Below are positions 44,414 to 56,600 of a stretch of 64,000 nt of DNA, piece by piece (position 1 is the first letter of the stretch; the number at the start of each line of letters is the position of its first letter). Position numbers and translations under genes: made by a program. The notes under the pieces are model-generated. The model worked only from the letters and a program-made list of their open reading frames with translations. It did not search any database and was not told the DNA's origin. Origin of the DNA: [Mycoplasma] gypis (GTDB taxonomy: Bacteria; Bacillota_I; Bacilli_A; Mycoplasmatales; Metamycoplasmataceae); contig NZ_JAFFTD010000002.1 of the NCBI RefSeq assembly GCF_016924775.1, positions 62,001 to 126,000 of the forward strand, written 5' to 3'.

Positions 44414-46166
44414 TATTAAAAAAGCCACTGAGTCAATGCGTTCTTTTTCTTCTAAAGCATCAGAATTTATTAAAATGGGGCAAACTAAATCATCAGCAAG
44501 AAAAGTTGCTTCTTCAATATGAGCAATTATTTTTGGGATTGCAATTAGTTCAATTTTTATTGCTTCATTAGGGGTAAATCCTTCAGTATTTTTTAAAGCC
44601 TTAATCGATGGAGCTTTTGCAGAATATAACAAAAATAAATTAATTCTTTATTTTTCAATATTTTTAATTGGTTCACTCGGAGTTGGATTAGGATTTAAAT
44701 CCGGTTACTTCAATATTGGTATTCCTGGTCAAATGTTGGCTGCGGGTACAACTTCATTTAGTATCTTAATTGCGACCAAGAATTTCAGAAACATTAGTGG
44801 TGGACTTCTTGTTGGATTAATGCTACTTTCAATTTTAGTAGGAGCATTTTTAGGAATGTTTGCCGGTTTCATGAAAGCCTATTTTGGTGTTCATGAAGTT
44901 ATTTCAACAATTCTTTTAAACTGAATTGTTATTTATGTAACAACATATGTTTTTAAAATTGATAATGCTGTTTTTTACAACCTAGAAGAATCAAGAAAAT
45001 TCTTACTAGATACCAATGATGGAACTAAAACAATTCGTTTAGCTAAAGAATTACAAGAAATCTTTACCTACTTTGCATTAGCATTTGGAATTGCAACAGT
45101 TTTAGTTTTATGATTTATTTTTGCAAAAACCTCATTGGGTTACAAAATTAAAATGGTTGGGATGTCAAAAACAAATGCTGAATACATTGGTACAAACCAA
45201 AAAGTTGTAACAATGTCAATTTTAACAATTTCAGGAGGACTGGCAGGGCTTGCTGGTTTCCTATACTACGTTATCTTAAACCGTAACGTTGTTGACTATT
45301 CAAACCCTCTTTCATTAGGATTTGACACAATCGCAATTTCATTACTTGCATTAAACGCACCAGTTGGAATTGTTTTCACTTCAATGTTTTATGCAGTGCT
45401 AAAACAAGGTTCATTCAACCTATGAACAGTAAATGTTAACACTGAAAACATGAGTATGGTTACTGGTTTAATCATCCTATTTGCGGCTTTATCAGTTCTA
45501 TTCTTACATTTTAAACCAATTTATTTTGTTAAAAAGACAATCTTATTGATTAAAGATTCTGAATGAAGACAAACATTTAAAGATTACGTTATAAGCCGTA
45601 AAGAAATAATTGCTTCTTCAAATCAAAAAATTGCAGAAGCTAAAAAACACAAAAAATCTGTTAAAAAACAATATAAAGAATTAACTAAACTACACAAAAA
45701 AGAAGTTGACGAATTATTAAAACAAAATATTAAAAATTATTCAAGTGAACAAAAAAATGAATACTTTTTAAGATTAAGCTCTTTAAATAGAGATTACAAA
45801 CAAAAAGTTGAACAAATTCAGTACTTCGAATACAAAAATCAAAAATTAATGAAAGAAGGAATTCTTTCAACAAAACGTAAAGAGTTCTTTACATATTCAA
45901 ACAAAAGATATGAAGTTTTAAACCACAAATTATGATTAGATATTAAAAACACTAGTCCAAAAACAAAAAAAATATTTAAAAATGTTGCACTAGCTTCATT
46001 ATTATTAATTGGATTTGTTTTTGTTGTAGTTGGGAAAGTTGTTTTATCAACTCCAACATTAGCCTTACCAGGGTTAGCAATTTTTGGATTAATTATTATT
46101 CTTTTAGCTTTAATTATGTTAGTTTGAATTAACATTTTTCCAACAGAACGAAAGGAGAATAAATAA
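44403..46166 (+). CDS. nucleoside ABC importer, permease 1 with C-terminal extension
   Basis: 587 residues; relatives (YufP type) have about 350. Residues 30-375 form the usual polytopic permease with GFKSGYFNIGIPGQ and KMVGMSKTNAEYIG. An additional ~210 residues follow: a basic coiled coil (KKHKKSVKKQYKELTKLHKK) of about 110 residues and two further membrane segments near the C-terminus (ALASLLLIGFVFVVVGK and GLAIFGLIIILLALIMLVW). The start at 44403 overlaps the ATPase gene, and the stop overlaps the ATG of permease 2 (TAATG). RBS AAAGGAA. Confidence 0.93.
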
Positions 46167-47095
46167 TGACACTTTCATTACAATTAGTTCAATTATTCTT
46201 ACTTTCATTTTGTATTTTGTCACTTGCATCAGTAGGTGGGATGTTTTCAGAAAGAGTTGGAATTGTTAATATCGGAATTAACGGGATGATGATTATCGGA
46301 GCAACAGTTTACGTTATCTTCGGTAGTTACTTCGGGCAAAAACCACCAATAGTAGCGCAATTTATTTTAATTCTTGTTTCTGCTCTTGGTGGAGGTCTCT
46401 TTTCTTTGATTCACGCCTTTGCGACAATCAAATTAAAAGCTGATCATACAATTTCAGGGTTCGCAATTAATATGCTTGCATTTGGGATTGCCTTAGTTTT
46501 ATTAACTATTTATGGTGGTGGTTCAGCTAAAAACGTACCTTTCTTTGTTAAAGAAGTTGCTTTAGATAGTGAAGTATCATCTTGAAAAAATCTTTTATCT
46601 TTAAGAAACATTCTTACTGTTATCATTCTTGTTTTAGCTTTTGTAGCATTAAAATGAACAAGATGAGGACTTAGATTAAAATCAATCGGGGAAAACCCAC
46701 AAGCAGCAGACGTTGCTGGAGTTAATGTTAACTCATATAAATGACAAGGTGTATTTATTAGTGGTTTATTAGCAGGAATTGCCGGAGGGTTCTTTGTGCA
46801 ATATTCGCCAACATCATTCAAAGGTGAAGTACAAGGTTTAGGATATCTAGCTCTAGCAATTATGATTATGGGTCAATGAATAGTACAATGAATCGTTTTA
46901 AGCGCCGTTGTATTTTCATTATTAAGATCCGCTTCATTCGTGCTACCTGTTTTCCAACCAGATACACTAGGAAAATTCACTGATTTATTCTATACAATCC
47001 CTTATTTCATTACATTTATAATGATGATTTTAATGAAGGGAAGAGGCTTTGCGCCGGCAGCGGCTGGATTTGCATATGACAAATCAAAACGTTAA
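46166..47095 (+). CDS. nucleoside ABC importer, permease 2
   Basis: 309 residues, YufQ-like. FSERVGIVNIGINGMMIIGA near the start and RLKSIGENPQAADVAGVN in the EAA-like loop are family motifs. About eight to nine membrane segments. RBS AAAGGAG lies in the end of permease 1. Five TGA Trp codons. It forms the channel together with permease 1; last gene before a terminator. Confidence 0.95.
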
Positions 47096-47099
47096 AAAG

Positions 47100-47126
47100 T
47101 AGGCCAAAATTAGGCCTATTTTTTTA
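47100..47126 (+). terminator. terminator of the nucleoside importer operon
   Basis: TAGGCC / GGCCTA, 6-bp GC-rich stem with a 7-base loop and eight T residues. Confidence 0.88.
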
Positions 47127-47149
47127 TTATTTTTTACGTCTTTAAATGT

Positions 47150-47155
47150 TAAAAT
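47150..47155 (+). promoter_or_regulatory. -10 box of the deoD-deoA-deoC-upp promoter
   Basis: TAAAAT, 48 bases upstream of the deoD ATG and after the terminator. No clear -35. Confidence 0.4.
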
Positions 47156-47202
47156 TAAACTGGTACAAGATACCTGAAAATTTACAATAAAAGGAGAAAA
47201 AG

Positions 47203-47910
47203 ATGACACCACACATTAACGCCAAAGATGGTGATATTGCAAAATTAGTTTTAATGCCAGGAGATCCATTAAGAGCTAAATATATCGCTGAAAAATATTT
47301 AGAAAACCCACGCTTGGTTTCTGATGTTAGAAATGTTTTAATGTTTACAGGTAAATACCATGGACACGATGTAAGTGTTTGTGCCTCAGGTATGGGTATT
47401 CCTTCAATAGGGATTTACGCATATGAATTATTTAATTTTTATAATGTTGATACAATCGTAAGAATCGGTTCAAGTGGAGCTTACGTTGAAGACCTAAAAC
47501 TTTATGACTTAGTTTTAGCGAAAAGTTGTTACGGAGAAAATACATCATTCCGTAAAGCTTTTACAGGTTCAGAAGAACACATTGCTTACCCAACTAAATC
47601 TCTAAACGATTTAATTGTTAAAAAAGCAAATGAACTTCAAATTCCATTAAGAGAAGAACACATTCATTCAGAAGATGCTTTCTATACAAACGAAAGTGCT
47701 CAAGAAAGAATGCAACGTTCACAAGGTGGAGTTTGTGTTGAAATGGAAAGTTACGGATTATTCAGTGTTGCTGAAAAATTAAATAAAAAAGCAGCATGTA
47801 TTTTAACAATTAGTGATAACCTTGTTACACATGAATATACAACAGCTGAAGAACGTGAAAAAGCATTCAACAAAATGATGGAATTAGCTCTTTCATTAGC
47901 AGGAGAATAA
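47203..47910 (+). CDS. deoD: purine-nucleoside phosphorylase (DeoD type)
   Basis: 235 residues, full length for the hexameric bacterial family. MPGDPLRAKYIAEKYLENP carries the phosphate-binding Gly/Arg, RIGSSGAYVEDLKLYDLVLA the second conserved block, and VEMESYGLF the purine/ribose-binding Glu-Met-Glu. ISDNL near the C-terminus has the catalytic Asp. It converts purine (deoxy)nucleosides plus phosphate to base and sugar-1-phosphate. RBS AAAGGAG; deoA starts 2 bases after its stop. Confidence 0.97.
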   Translation: MTPHINAKDGDIAKLVLMPGDPLRAKYIAEKYLENPRLVSDVRNVLMFTGKYHGHDVSVCASGMGIPSIGIYAYELFNFYNVDTIVRIGSSGAYVEDLKLYDLVLAKSCYGENTSFRKAFTGSEEHIAYPTKSLNDLIVKKANELQIPLREEHIHSEDAFYTNESAQERMQRSQGGVCVEMESYGLFSVAEKLNKKAACILTISDNLVTHEYTTAEEREKAFNKMMELALSLAGE

Positions 47911-47911
47911 T

Positions 47912-49207
47912 ATGAGAATGGTTGATTTAATTGAATTAAAGGCAACAAACCATCAATTAACAAAAGAACAAATTCAATTTATTATCGAAAACTACACAAA
48001 TAATAATATTCCTGACTACCAAATGTCTAGCTTCTTAATGGCGATTAGATTAAATGGAATGTCAGATGCTGAAATTGCTTATTTAACTGAAGCAATGATG
48101 CACTCAGGTAAAGTTCTTGATTGAAGTTATTTAAATACCGAAATTGTTGATAAACACTCAACTGGAGGTGTTGGAGATAAAACCAGTCTAGTGCTTATGC
48201 CTCTTTTAGCTTCATTAGGACTAACAGTTGCTAAAATGAGCGGTCGTGGATTAGCTCAAACTGGGGGAACTATTGATAAACTAGAAACAATTTCTGGTTT
48301 TAAAGTAAATTTAAGCGATGAAGAATTCAAACACAACGTTAAAGAAAATAAAATCGCTTTAGTAGGACAAGATGAAAAACTTGTTCCTGCTGACAAAAAA
48401 ATCTATGCTTTACGTGATGTTACTGCAACAGTTCAATCAATTCCTTTAATTGCTTCAAGTATCATGTCAAAAAAACTTGCAACAGGATCAAACGTTATTT
48501 TATTAGATGTTAAATGCGGTTCAGGAGCTTTCATGAAAAATGTTGAACAAGCTCAAGAACTTGCAAAACAAATGATTAGTATCGGAAAAAATTTAGGTCG
48601 TAAAGTAATGGTAGAAATAACTAACATGCAACAACCTTTAGGTAGAGCAATCGGAAACAAAAACGAAGTTTTAGAGGCTATTGAAACCCTAAAAGGACAT
48701 GGACCTGAAAACTTTACTAAGTTAATATATTCATCAGCAAGTGCATTTTTAGTTGAAACAAATAAAGCAAAAGACGAACAAGAAGCATTTGCAATGATAG
48801 ATGAAACAATAAAATCAAATAAAGCTTATGATAAATTTAAAGAATGAATCGCCGCTCAAGGTGGAAATGTTTCAGAATTAGAACAAAAAGACTGATTTAA
48901 ACCAAAATACACATACGAACTAAAATCACAACAAGAAGGATATTTAGAAATTCTTAGTGCCCTTGATTTTGGTCTTGTAGCAATGAAACTTGGAGCCGGA
49001 AGAAAAACTAAAGAAGATAAAATTGACTTCGAAGCCGGAATTTATCTAAATAAAATTACTAACGAATATGTAAAACAAGGTGAAACTTTATTTACATTAA
49101 CTTCATCAAATCCAATTGAGCAAAGCGTAATTTTAGAATTAGAAAAAACCTTTAAATTTAATTCAGAACCAATTGAAAATCCAATTGTGTTAGCGAAAAT
49201 GCGTTAG
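47912..49207 (+). CDS. deoA: pyrimidine-nucleoside (thymidine) phosphorylase
   Basis: 431 residues with three TGA Trp codons. [15 protein letters not shown] is the phosphate-binding signature, [19 protein letters not shown] the family hallmark, and [20 protein letters not shown] completes the active site. It splits thymidine, deoxyuridine and probably uridine; sequence does not decide between thymidine phosphorylase and the broader Pdp. The start at ATG 47912 has GGAG in the end of deoD. Confidence 0.96.
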
Positions 49208-49215
49208 GAGAATAA

Positions 49216-49863
49216 ATGAATTACAATCGAATGGTTGACCACACCTTATTGAAACCAGAGGCTACTCAAAAAGATATTGATAAATTAATTTCTGAAGCAA
49301 TTGAATACGATTTTAAAAGTGTTTGCATTAATCCAACATGAATTAAACATGCCAAAGAAAAATTAGCTGGGTCTAACACAATTGTTTGCACAGTTGTAGG
49401 ATTCCCATTAGGAGCAATGGTAACTCAAGCTAAAGTTCATGAAACAAAACTAGCAATTTCTCACGGTGCTGATGAAGTTGACATGGTTATAAATATTGGT
49501 CGTTTTAAACAAGGCCAATATGATTATGTTTTAAATGAAATTAAAGCTATTAAAGAAGAATGCAAAGGCAAAGTTTTAAAAGTTATTATTGAAACCGCTT
49601 TATTAACCAACCAAGAAATTCAAAAAGCAACTGAAATCGTTTTACAATCAGGAGCAGATTTTGTTAAGACTTCGACCGGTTTTTCTTACCGTGGAGCAAA
49701 TTTTGAAGATATTGAAATTATGAAGAGCGTTGTTGGTGATAAAATAGAAATTAAAGCAGCTGGTGGAATTAAGACATATCAAGATATGGAAAAAATGTAT
49801 CAATTAGGTGCAACTCGTTTTGGAATGTCAAAATCAGTTGAAGTTTTTAAAAGTAAAAATTAA
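49216..49863 (+). CDS. deoC: deoxyribose-phosphate aldolase
   Basis: 215 residues. [14 protein letters not shown] at the N-terminus, FVKTSTGFS with the Schiff-base Lys, and [10 protein letters not shown] with the second conserved Lys. It splits deoxyribose-5-phosphate to acetaldehyde and glyceraldehyde-3-phosphate, feeding nucleoside sugar into glycolysis. RBS TTAGGAG overlaps the deoA stop. Trp in INPTWIKHAK is TGA. Confidence 0.97.
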
Positions 49864-49880
49864 TTTAGAAAGAAGCCAAA

Positions 49881-50504
49881 ATGATTAAAATCTTTGATCA
49901 CCCCCTTATTAAAACAAAACTAACTACAATGCGTAATAAATACACAAGCCATGATGTATTTCGAAAAAATTTAAATGAAATAGCATCACTAATGGTTTTT
50001 GAAATTATGCGTGATTACCAACCAAAAGAAATTGAAGTAATCACACCAACCGATACAAAAACAACAGGATATACCTTAGATAGAGAAATCGTAATCGTCC
50101 CTATTTTAAGAGCTGGACTAGGAATGGTTGAAGGGATTTTAAGTTTAGTCCCACAAGCCAGAGTTGGTCACATCGGACTTTATCGTGATGAAAAAACTTT
50201 TGAAGCTAAAAAGTATTTTTATAAAATTCCTGATGTTTCAAAAGACAGTGAAATTTTAGTTGTTGATCCAATGCTTGCTACCGGAACAAGTGCTTATGAT
50301 GCGATCAAAGAACTAAAAGATGACGGTTTTAAAAATATTAAGCTTGTTTGTTTAGTTGGTGTACAAGAAGGAATTGACAAGATCAAAGAAACTTTCCCAG
50401 AAGTTGATATTTTCTTAGCATGTAAAGATGATTATTTAAATGAAAAAAAATATATCATCCCTGGATTAGGAGATGCAGGAGATCGACTTTTTGGAACAAA
50501 ATAA
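49881..50504 (+). CDS. upp: uracil phosphoribosyltransferase
   Basis: 207 residues, normal length. DPMLATGTSAYDAIKELKD is the PRPP-binding loop, IVPILRAGLGMVEG an earlier conserved block, and PGLGDAGDRLFGTK the uracil-binding C-terminus. It makes UMP from uracil released by the phosphorylase. Last gene of the salvage operon. RBS AGAAAG. Confidence 0.97.
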   Translation: MIKIFDHPLIKTKLTTMRNKYTSHDVFRKNLNEIASLMVFEIMRDYQPKEIEVITPTDTKTTGYTLDREIVIVPILRAGLGMVEGILSLVPQARVGHIGLYRDEKTFEAKKYFYKIPDVSKDSEILVVDPMLATGTSAYDAIKELKDDGFKNIKLVCLVGVQEGIDKIKETFPEVDIFLACKDDYLNEKKYIIPGLGDAGDRLFGTK

Positions 50505-50510
50505 TTTTTA

Positions 50511-50536
50511 GTTGAGCGCTGCTCAACTTTCTTTTA
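50511..50536 (+). terminator. terminator of the nucleoside salvage operon
   Basis: Perfect 7-bp stem GTTGAGC / GCTCAAC with a GCT loop, then TTTCTTTT. Confidence 0.88.
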
Positions 50537-50554
50537 TTATAGGCGCGAAATAAT

Positions 50555-50581
50555 TTAGCACTTTTTTAATAGGAGTGCTAA
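50555..50581 (+). promoter_or_regulatory. CIRCE operator (HrcA binding site) of lon
   Basis: TTAGCACTT, 9-base spacer, GAGTGCTAA: matches the CIRCE consensus (TTAGCACTC-N9-GAGTGCTAA) at 17 of 18 arm positions. It lies just upstream of the -10 box. HrcA bound here would block the promoter until heat or protein stress. CIRCE control of lon is known in other mycoplasmas. Confidence 0.92.
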
Positions 50582-50589
50582 AAATTTGA

Positions 50590-50595
50590 TATAAT
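50590..50595 (+). promoter_or_regulatory. -10 box of the lon promoter
   Basis: TATAAT, 9 bases after the CIRCE element and 39 bases before the lon ATG. The -35 region falls inside CIRCE. Confidence 0.75.
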
Positions 50596-50633
50596 TAACG
50601 CAAACAAAACTAATTATTATCGAAAGGACACAA

Positions 50634-53093
50634 ATGAAAAATTTAATAATCGGAGTAAGAAATGATCTTATTGTTCCCGGAACATTAAAAGATCTCAAAA
50701 TTGGTAAAGCAAATAGTTTGACAATTTTAGCTGATGCTGAATCCAAACAAGAAAATATTGTTGTTGCTTCATTAAAACCATATGCTTTTTCAAAAAGTCA
50801 ATTAACTCTTGACGATTATTTTCCTTATGCAACTATTGCAAAAATTGAAAATATTAAAAATCCTGAAAAAAAGGTAAAAACCGTTCATTTTGCAGGTTGA
50901 AAAAAAGTAAAATTAATTGCATTACATAATTTTGAAGCCGGAAATGATGAAAATGGTGATCCAATTATTATTAACAATGCTTTAGCTGAATGAGAAGAAA
51001 TTAAAGAATATGTTTCTGATGTTGATTTAGCAGCAAAACTAATGCGTAAATTAGCTGAAACATTAAATAACTTCGCAAATCACAGCCTAGGAAAAAATGA
51101 CGCTCTGGAAGGTCTGGATGATTTAATTTTATCTAATGAAGTTAATGTTATGTATTCATTTGATATGTTCTTTAGCAACTTAGATATTTTAGATTTTGAA
51201 AGTAGATATGAAATCTATGCTGAAAATGACTATGTTGAAAAAATTCAAAAATTAATCAATAGTATTTTAAAACTACATCGTTTAAATCAAATTGATAAAG
51301 AAGTTGATAAAACTTTACGTAATGAATTAGATGATCAACAAAAAGATTTTTTAATTCGTGAAAGAATGCGTATCTTACAAAAACAACTTGGAGAAGATGA
51401 ACAAGATACAGAATATGAAAAAACAATTGAAAGCAGTGAATTAAAATTACTAATTCCTGAATCAGTTAAAAAAGCTATCGCTAAAGAAAAATCAAGATTA
51501 AAAAATATGATGCCTTCAAGTCCTGAAGCAAATATTGCTAAAAATTACATTGAACTTTTACAACTTCTACCTTGAAGAAAAGTTAAAAGTGAAAATCTTG
51601 ATATTATTAATGCAAAAAAAATTCTTGATGCTCACCACTATGGGATCAAAGAACCAAAAGAAAGAATTATTGAATTTATTTCTGTTTTAAATCATCGAAA
51701 ACTACAAGATGAAAATAACCGCGATTTTGTTAATATTCCTAACGATAAAGAACATTTAATTGATAAAAACTTATTTGTTTCAAAAGATGGAAGAGTTAAC
51801 GAAGCGGTTCAACCAATGCCAATTTTAACTTTAATTGGGCCACCAGGGGTAGGAAAAACTACTTTAGTTCGTTCAATTGCTGAAGCTTTAGAACGCCCTT
51901 ACGTAAAAATTAGCTTAGGTGGTGTTAAAGATGAATCAGAAATTAGAGGACACCGTCGTACATATGTTGGGGCAATGCCTGGAAAAATTATTGCTGCAAT
52001 TAAAAAAGCAGGCGTATCAAACCCTGTGGTTTTATTGGATGAAATTGATAAAATGTCATCTGATTTTCGTGGTGACCCAACTTCGGCTTTACTGGAAGTT
52101 TTAGATCCTGAACAAAATGTTAACTTCCAAGATCATTATTTAGATATTGAATATGATCTTTCAAAAGTTTTATTCATTGCAACAGCTAACTACTTTGATC
52201 GTATTCCTGAAGCTTTAGTTGATCGTGTGGAATTAATTGAAATTAATTCATACACATCCCTTGAAAAGTTACAAATTGCAAAACGTCATTTAATTGAAAA
52301 AATTTTGCAACAAAACTCTTTAAAACCTTCACAATTCCAAATTAGTGATGAAGTTTTAGACTATATCATTAAAAATTACACCCGTGAAAGCGGAGTTCGT
52401 GAACTAAGCCGTTTACTAGATAAAATCGGTCGTAAAATTGTTGTAAAAATTTTAAGCAAAGAAGTTGCTGATGATTTTGTAATTACCACTAAAGAAGTAA
52501 CAGATTTCTTAGGACCAATCAAATTTGAAGAATCTGAAAATGATGGTGAACCACAAATTGGTTCCGTTAACGGTCTTGCTTGAACATCATACGGTGGTTC
52601 AACATTAGCAATCGAAGTAACCACATTTCCAGGCAAAGAAGGACTAAAATTAACAGGTTCACTAAAAGAAGTAATGCAAGAATCAGCACAAATTGCTTTA
52701 GGTTATGTTCGTTCACATGCAAAAGAATTTAATATTGATTTTGATTTTGAAAACATAAGTATTCACATTCACGTTCCAGAAGGAGCTGTGCCAAAAGATG
52801 GACCAAGTGCGGGAGTAACTTTTACAACTGCAATTATTTCAGCACTTTCAAATCGACCTGTATCGAATACAATTGCAATGACTGGAGAAATAACTTTACG
52901 TGGAAAAGTTTTACCAATTGGTGGACTAAAAGAAAAATCATTGGCAGCGATGAAGTTTGGAATTAAAACAATCTTTATTCCAAAACAAAATGAAAAAGAT
53001 TTAGTTAATATTCCACAAGAAGTTAAAGATGCTGTAGAATTCCATCCAGTTGATAAATATACTCAAATTTATGACTATATTTTCAAAAAATAA
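50634..53093 (+). CDS. lon: ATP-dependent protease Lon
   Basis: 819 residues through three TGA Trp codons. N-terminal substrate domain ([11 protein letters not shown]), AAA+ module with Walker [10 protein letters not shown] and Walker [11 protein letters not shown], the [16 protein letters not shown] pore/sensor region, and a protease domain with the Ser-Lys dyad in PKDGPSAGV (Ser) and [13 protein letters not shown] (Lys). Cytoplasmic quality-control protease that replaces ClpXP in many mycoplasmas. RBS GAAAGGAC. Regulated by CIRCE/HrcA. Confidence 0.98.
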
Positions 53094-53098
53094 TTTTT

Positions 53099-53127
53099 AA
53101 CCAATAACGTTTTGTTATTGGTTTTTT
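53099..53127 (+). terminator. terminator of lon
   Basis: 8-bp stem CCAATAAC / GTTATTGG with a GTTTT loop, then TTTTTTC, 8 bases after the stop. Confidence 0.9.
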
Positions 53128-53646
53128 CTTTAATTTTTTAACTTTTAATAAAAAGCTATCAAAATTCCAAATTTCAATATTCGAATATCATTATTTTTTT
53201 GTGCAAATAATTTTTTGAAAAAATATCATTTATTTTTTTATTTTTAAAAACTAAATAAAAAAATAATTTAAAAAAATAAAATAATAAAAAATATATAAAA
53301 AAATTAAAATAACAAAAAATATTGTATAATTTTTCTTTTAAATAGAAAGATTGCTTACATTTAATTAAAATGCAATATATTAAATATCATATTTATTTTA
53401 AAAAACAAGAAAATAATTTATTTTTTTAGTTTTTTTAGTATTTTTATTATAATTCTTTTATAAATATAAATATTTTTACACAGATTATTCCTCCTAAATG
53501 ATTATTTGTAATAACTAAATTTAATAAAGAAAAAGTTGGGGATAAAAACCTCAATATTATTTATATTTTTCTATTAACTTTTCAAACAATAAACGTTGTA
53601 TTTTTTAAATGCAACCTTTTAGTTTTTAACACACTTAAGGAGTTTT
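53128..53646. other. AT-rich intergenic region and long leader of the giant gene
   Basis: About 520 bases without a gene, roughly 85% A+T in the first half. An extended -10 (TGTATAAT, 53323-53330) would give a 5' leader of ~310 bases. The leader contains small hairpins: CTTT/AAAG near 53340, TTGGGG/CCTCAA at 53536-53554 and GTTG/CAAC near 53594-53615. The RBS AAGGAG precedes ATG 53647. No riboswitch family recognised. Confidence 0.6.
53323..53330 (+). promoter_or_regulatory. extended -10 promoter ahead of the giant protein genes
   Basis: TGTATAAT: TATAAT with TG immediately in front. It is the best promoter match in the intergenic region. Start expected near 53337. Confidence 0.5.
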
Positions 53647-56600
53647 ATGGAACAGAAAAAGAATCGTGCTTATAAAGCTTTAGGATCAGTCAGTTTTATT
53701 GCTGGATTGCTTGGTTTTGGAGCTGCTGGATGATTAATAGGATTACACCAAACAAATAAAGAAATAAAAAAAGAAGTTTATGTTTTTAGTGAACTAAATA
53801 CAGCTTTTGAAAATTTAGATAGTTTCTTAGAAAGTGAAGATTCTAATATTTTAACTAAAGAACAAAAAGCTAATTTAGAACACATTAATCAATACGCAAA
53901 ACAATTACTAGATAATCCTTCTTCATCAATCGAGCAAATGCTAAAACAACGTAATATAATTAAGCTTGAATTAGCAAAAGCTAAGTTATTATCATCTAAT
54001 GATGAAAACTTTGACAAAAATCTACAAGATTATATAAGTTTAGTTAAAGAAAATGATTTATTTACTGATGCAAGTAATTTCTTAGCTAACAAAGATTTTT
54101 CAACTGGTAACAAGCAACAAAAATTACAAGAGCTATTTAACGAAATTGATCCTTTAATTCAAACTCAAAATGATTTATCGTTAGATTTAGAAACAAAGGC
54201 TTGAACCCTACATGAAAATATTCTTAGAAATCGCACACCATATGAAAATATTAATCAAAAAGCAGCTGTTTTAGAATTATTTAATAACACAATTAATTTG
54301 ATTAATCAATCATCATATTCACGTGACTTATTAATTGAAACTCAAAATAGTTTAAACGAAGAACTAAGTGCCATTTCAAAAGAACAAGATAAAATTCAAG
54401 CTCAACAAGGCAATTTCTTAAAATTTGTAAAAAACCTTCAAAATGAAATTCAAGGTGCTCAAGTTAGTCAGCAAACTAAACAAAAAGCATTAGATAAGAT
54501 TAATGAATTAATAAAACAAGCTCAATCATCAGAAATTAAATATGCAGCAACCAAAGTAGACGAAATTAATTATTTAACTTCTGTAGCAAGCAATATTTTA
54601 AAAAATATTGATAAATTTGATCTACCTGAAGAAGATATTCAAAATCAAATAAGCCAAAAAATCGAAGAAATAAACTCACAAAGCTATCCTGAACAAATAG
54701 CTGATTTTAGCCGTTTAATGATTGACAAAATTAACACTAATAAAGAACAAAAACCATCTGATAAGTTACAAGAGCTAGAAGGATTAGAAAATATTGTCAA
54801 TACTTTAAACAATATCAAAACAAATATTTTAAAAAATCTTGATTTATATGAACAACAAGATTTAATAACTCTTGATTACAAACAAGAAATTTTAAGTAAT
54901 TTTAATTTACTTTTAGTAAATAATGAAAGCGAACAACAACCTGCTAAAAATGCTTCAGAAGTTTTACAAGAAGCAACCAAAATTTTTAACAATGTTAACA
55001 ACACAGCTTTAGTTGCAAAAATGTATAAAAAATCACTGTCAGAAGTTTTAGAACAAGTTCAATGAGATCTTGAAGATGGATTTGGTGTTGATAAACTAGT
55101 ACTTTCACAAGATAGTCAAAAATTAGATGATTTAATTAATAATAAAAAATCTGTTGCTGAATTAAATCAAGGGTTCCAAGAAATTTCAGAAAGATTACGT
55201 CAAACCAATAAACAAGAATTAAAACGTTATATTGACTGAGCTAATGCTATTATTAATTCGGATGATGCAAAAATTAGTCAAAAAACAAAAGTAAAACTAA
55301 GTTCGTTAAATTTAAAATCACAAAAATTTGTTGTACAAGACTCAACAGCAACTCGTGATGAATTGCAATATTTCATCAAGCAATATCGTGTTGCATACAT
55401 ACAATCACAAATGGATGAATCACTTGCAAATGCTGATTCAGTTGCCCAAAAAGCATTAGAAGATATTTCTAAGGCTTTTCCAAAAGGATCAAAAAAGTCA
55501 CCTTACAATTCAGATCTTGAAAATGATATTAATAATTTAAAAAATAAAGCCCAAATTATTGCTTTAGATCCAAAACTTTCAAAAGAAGAAAAAGAATCAC
55601 AACTAAAAGCTCTTGAAAACAAAATGAAAGCAATAGCAGCGCAAGCTGAAGGTTTTTCACAATTGGAAAAAACCGTTAATGACGCTAATTTAGCCTTAGA
55701 AACTTCTGACGGAGATAAAGATGAAATTTCAGCTTTAGATAGTCAAATATCTCGTATTAATGAATTAAAAAAACAAGCAGCGCAAGCATTAAATGACCCT
55801 GAAAATTCAAATCCACAACAAATTCAAGATGAGCTTAAAAAAGCAATTGAAGAATTTAAAGATGCACAAGCTAAATATCAATCAACAGCAGGATTTGATG
55901 ATGTATTTAAAAAAATTAATAATACATTCGCACCTGATATGAAGGATAATGAACCTACACCAACACAACAAAAACTTTTAGATAAACTTTCAGAACTAAA
56001 ATCTATTGTTGCTGATCCTTCATTGCCTAAAGCACAACGCGATGAAGCTCGTCGTCAAATGCGTGAATTAGCTGAAAGTGTTGAAATTTCACGTGAACTT
56101 GAAATTGCAAACAATAACCTAAAAACTCTAATCGATCTTGCAAATGAGCAAGACTATGGAAACTACAGACCAAATGATGCAATTAATCATTCAAAAAATG
56201 TTAATAACGATATAAACACATACTTACAAAATATTAATAGTAACGGAATTTCAAAAGTTAGTGAATATCAAGAAAAACTAAATAAAGTTAATAAAGAACG
56301 TAATGATCTACTTTACGAAATTTCAGCCGCTTTATTACGTAAGGCTGTTGCGCAACTTCAAATTGAAAAATATGATGGACCAAATATTGAAAAACAACCT
56401 TATGCTTCAGTAAACAATAATATTGATAATATCGTTAACGATGCAAATCGTATTTTAAATCTAAGTTATGAACAAAGATTAAAATCAACCGATATTGACA
56501 CAAAAGAAGCTGCTATTCGTAAGCAAACAGCATTGGCACACCGTTCAAAACTTGCTTTAGAACAATTAGATACTCTTAATGAAAAACAAAATCCAGAAGC

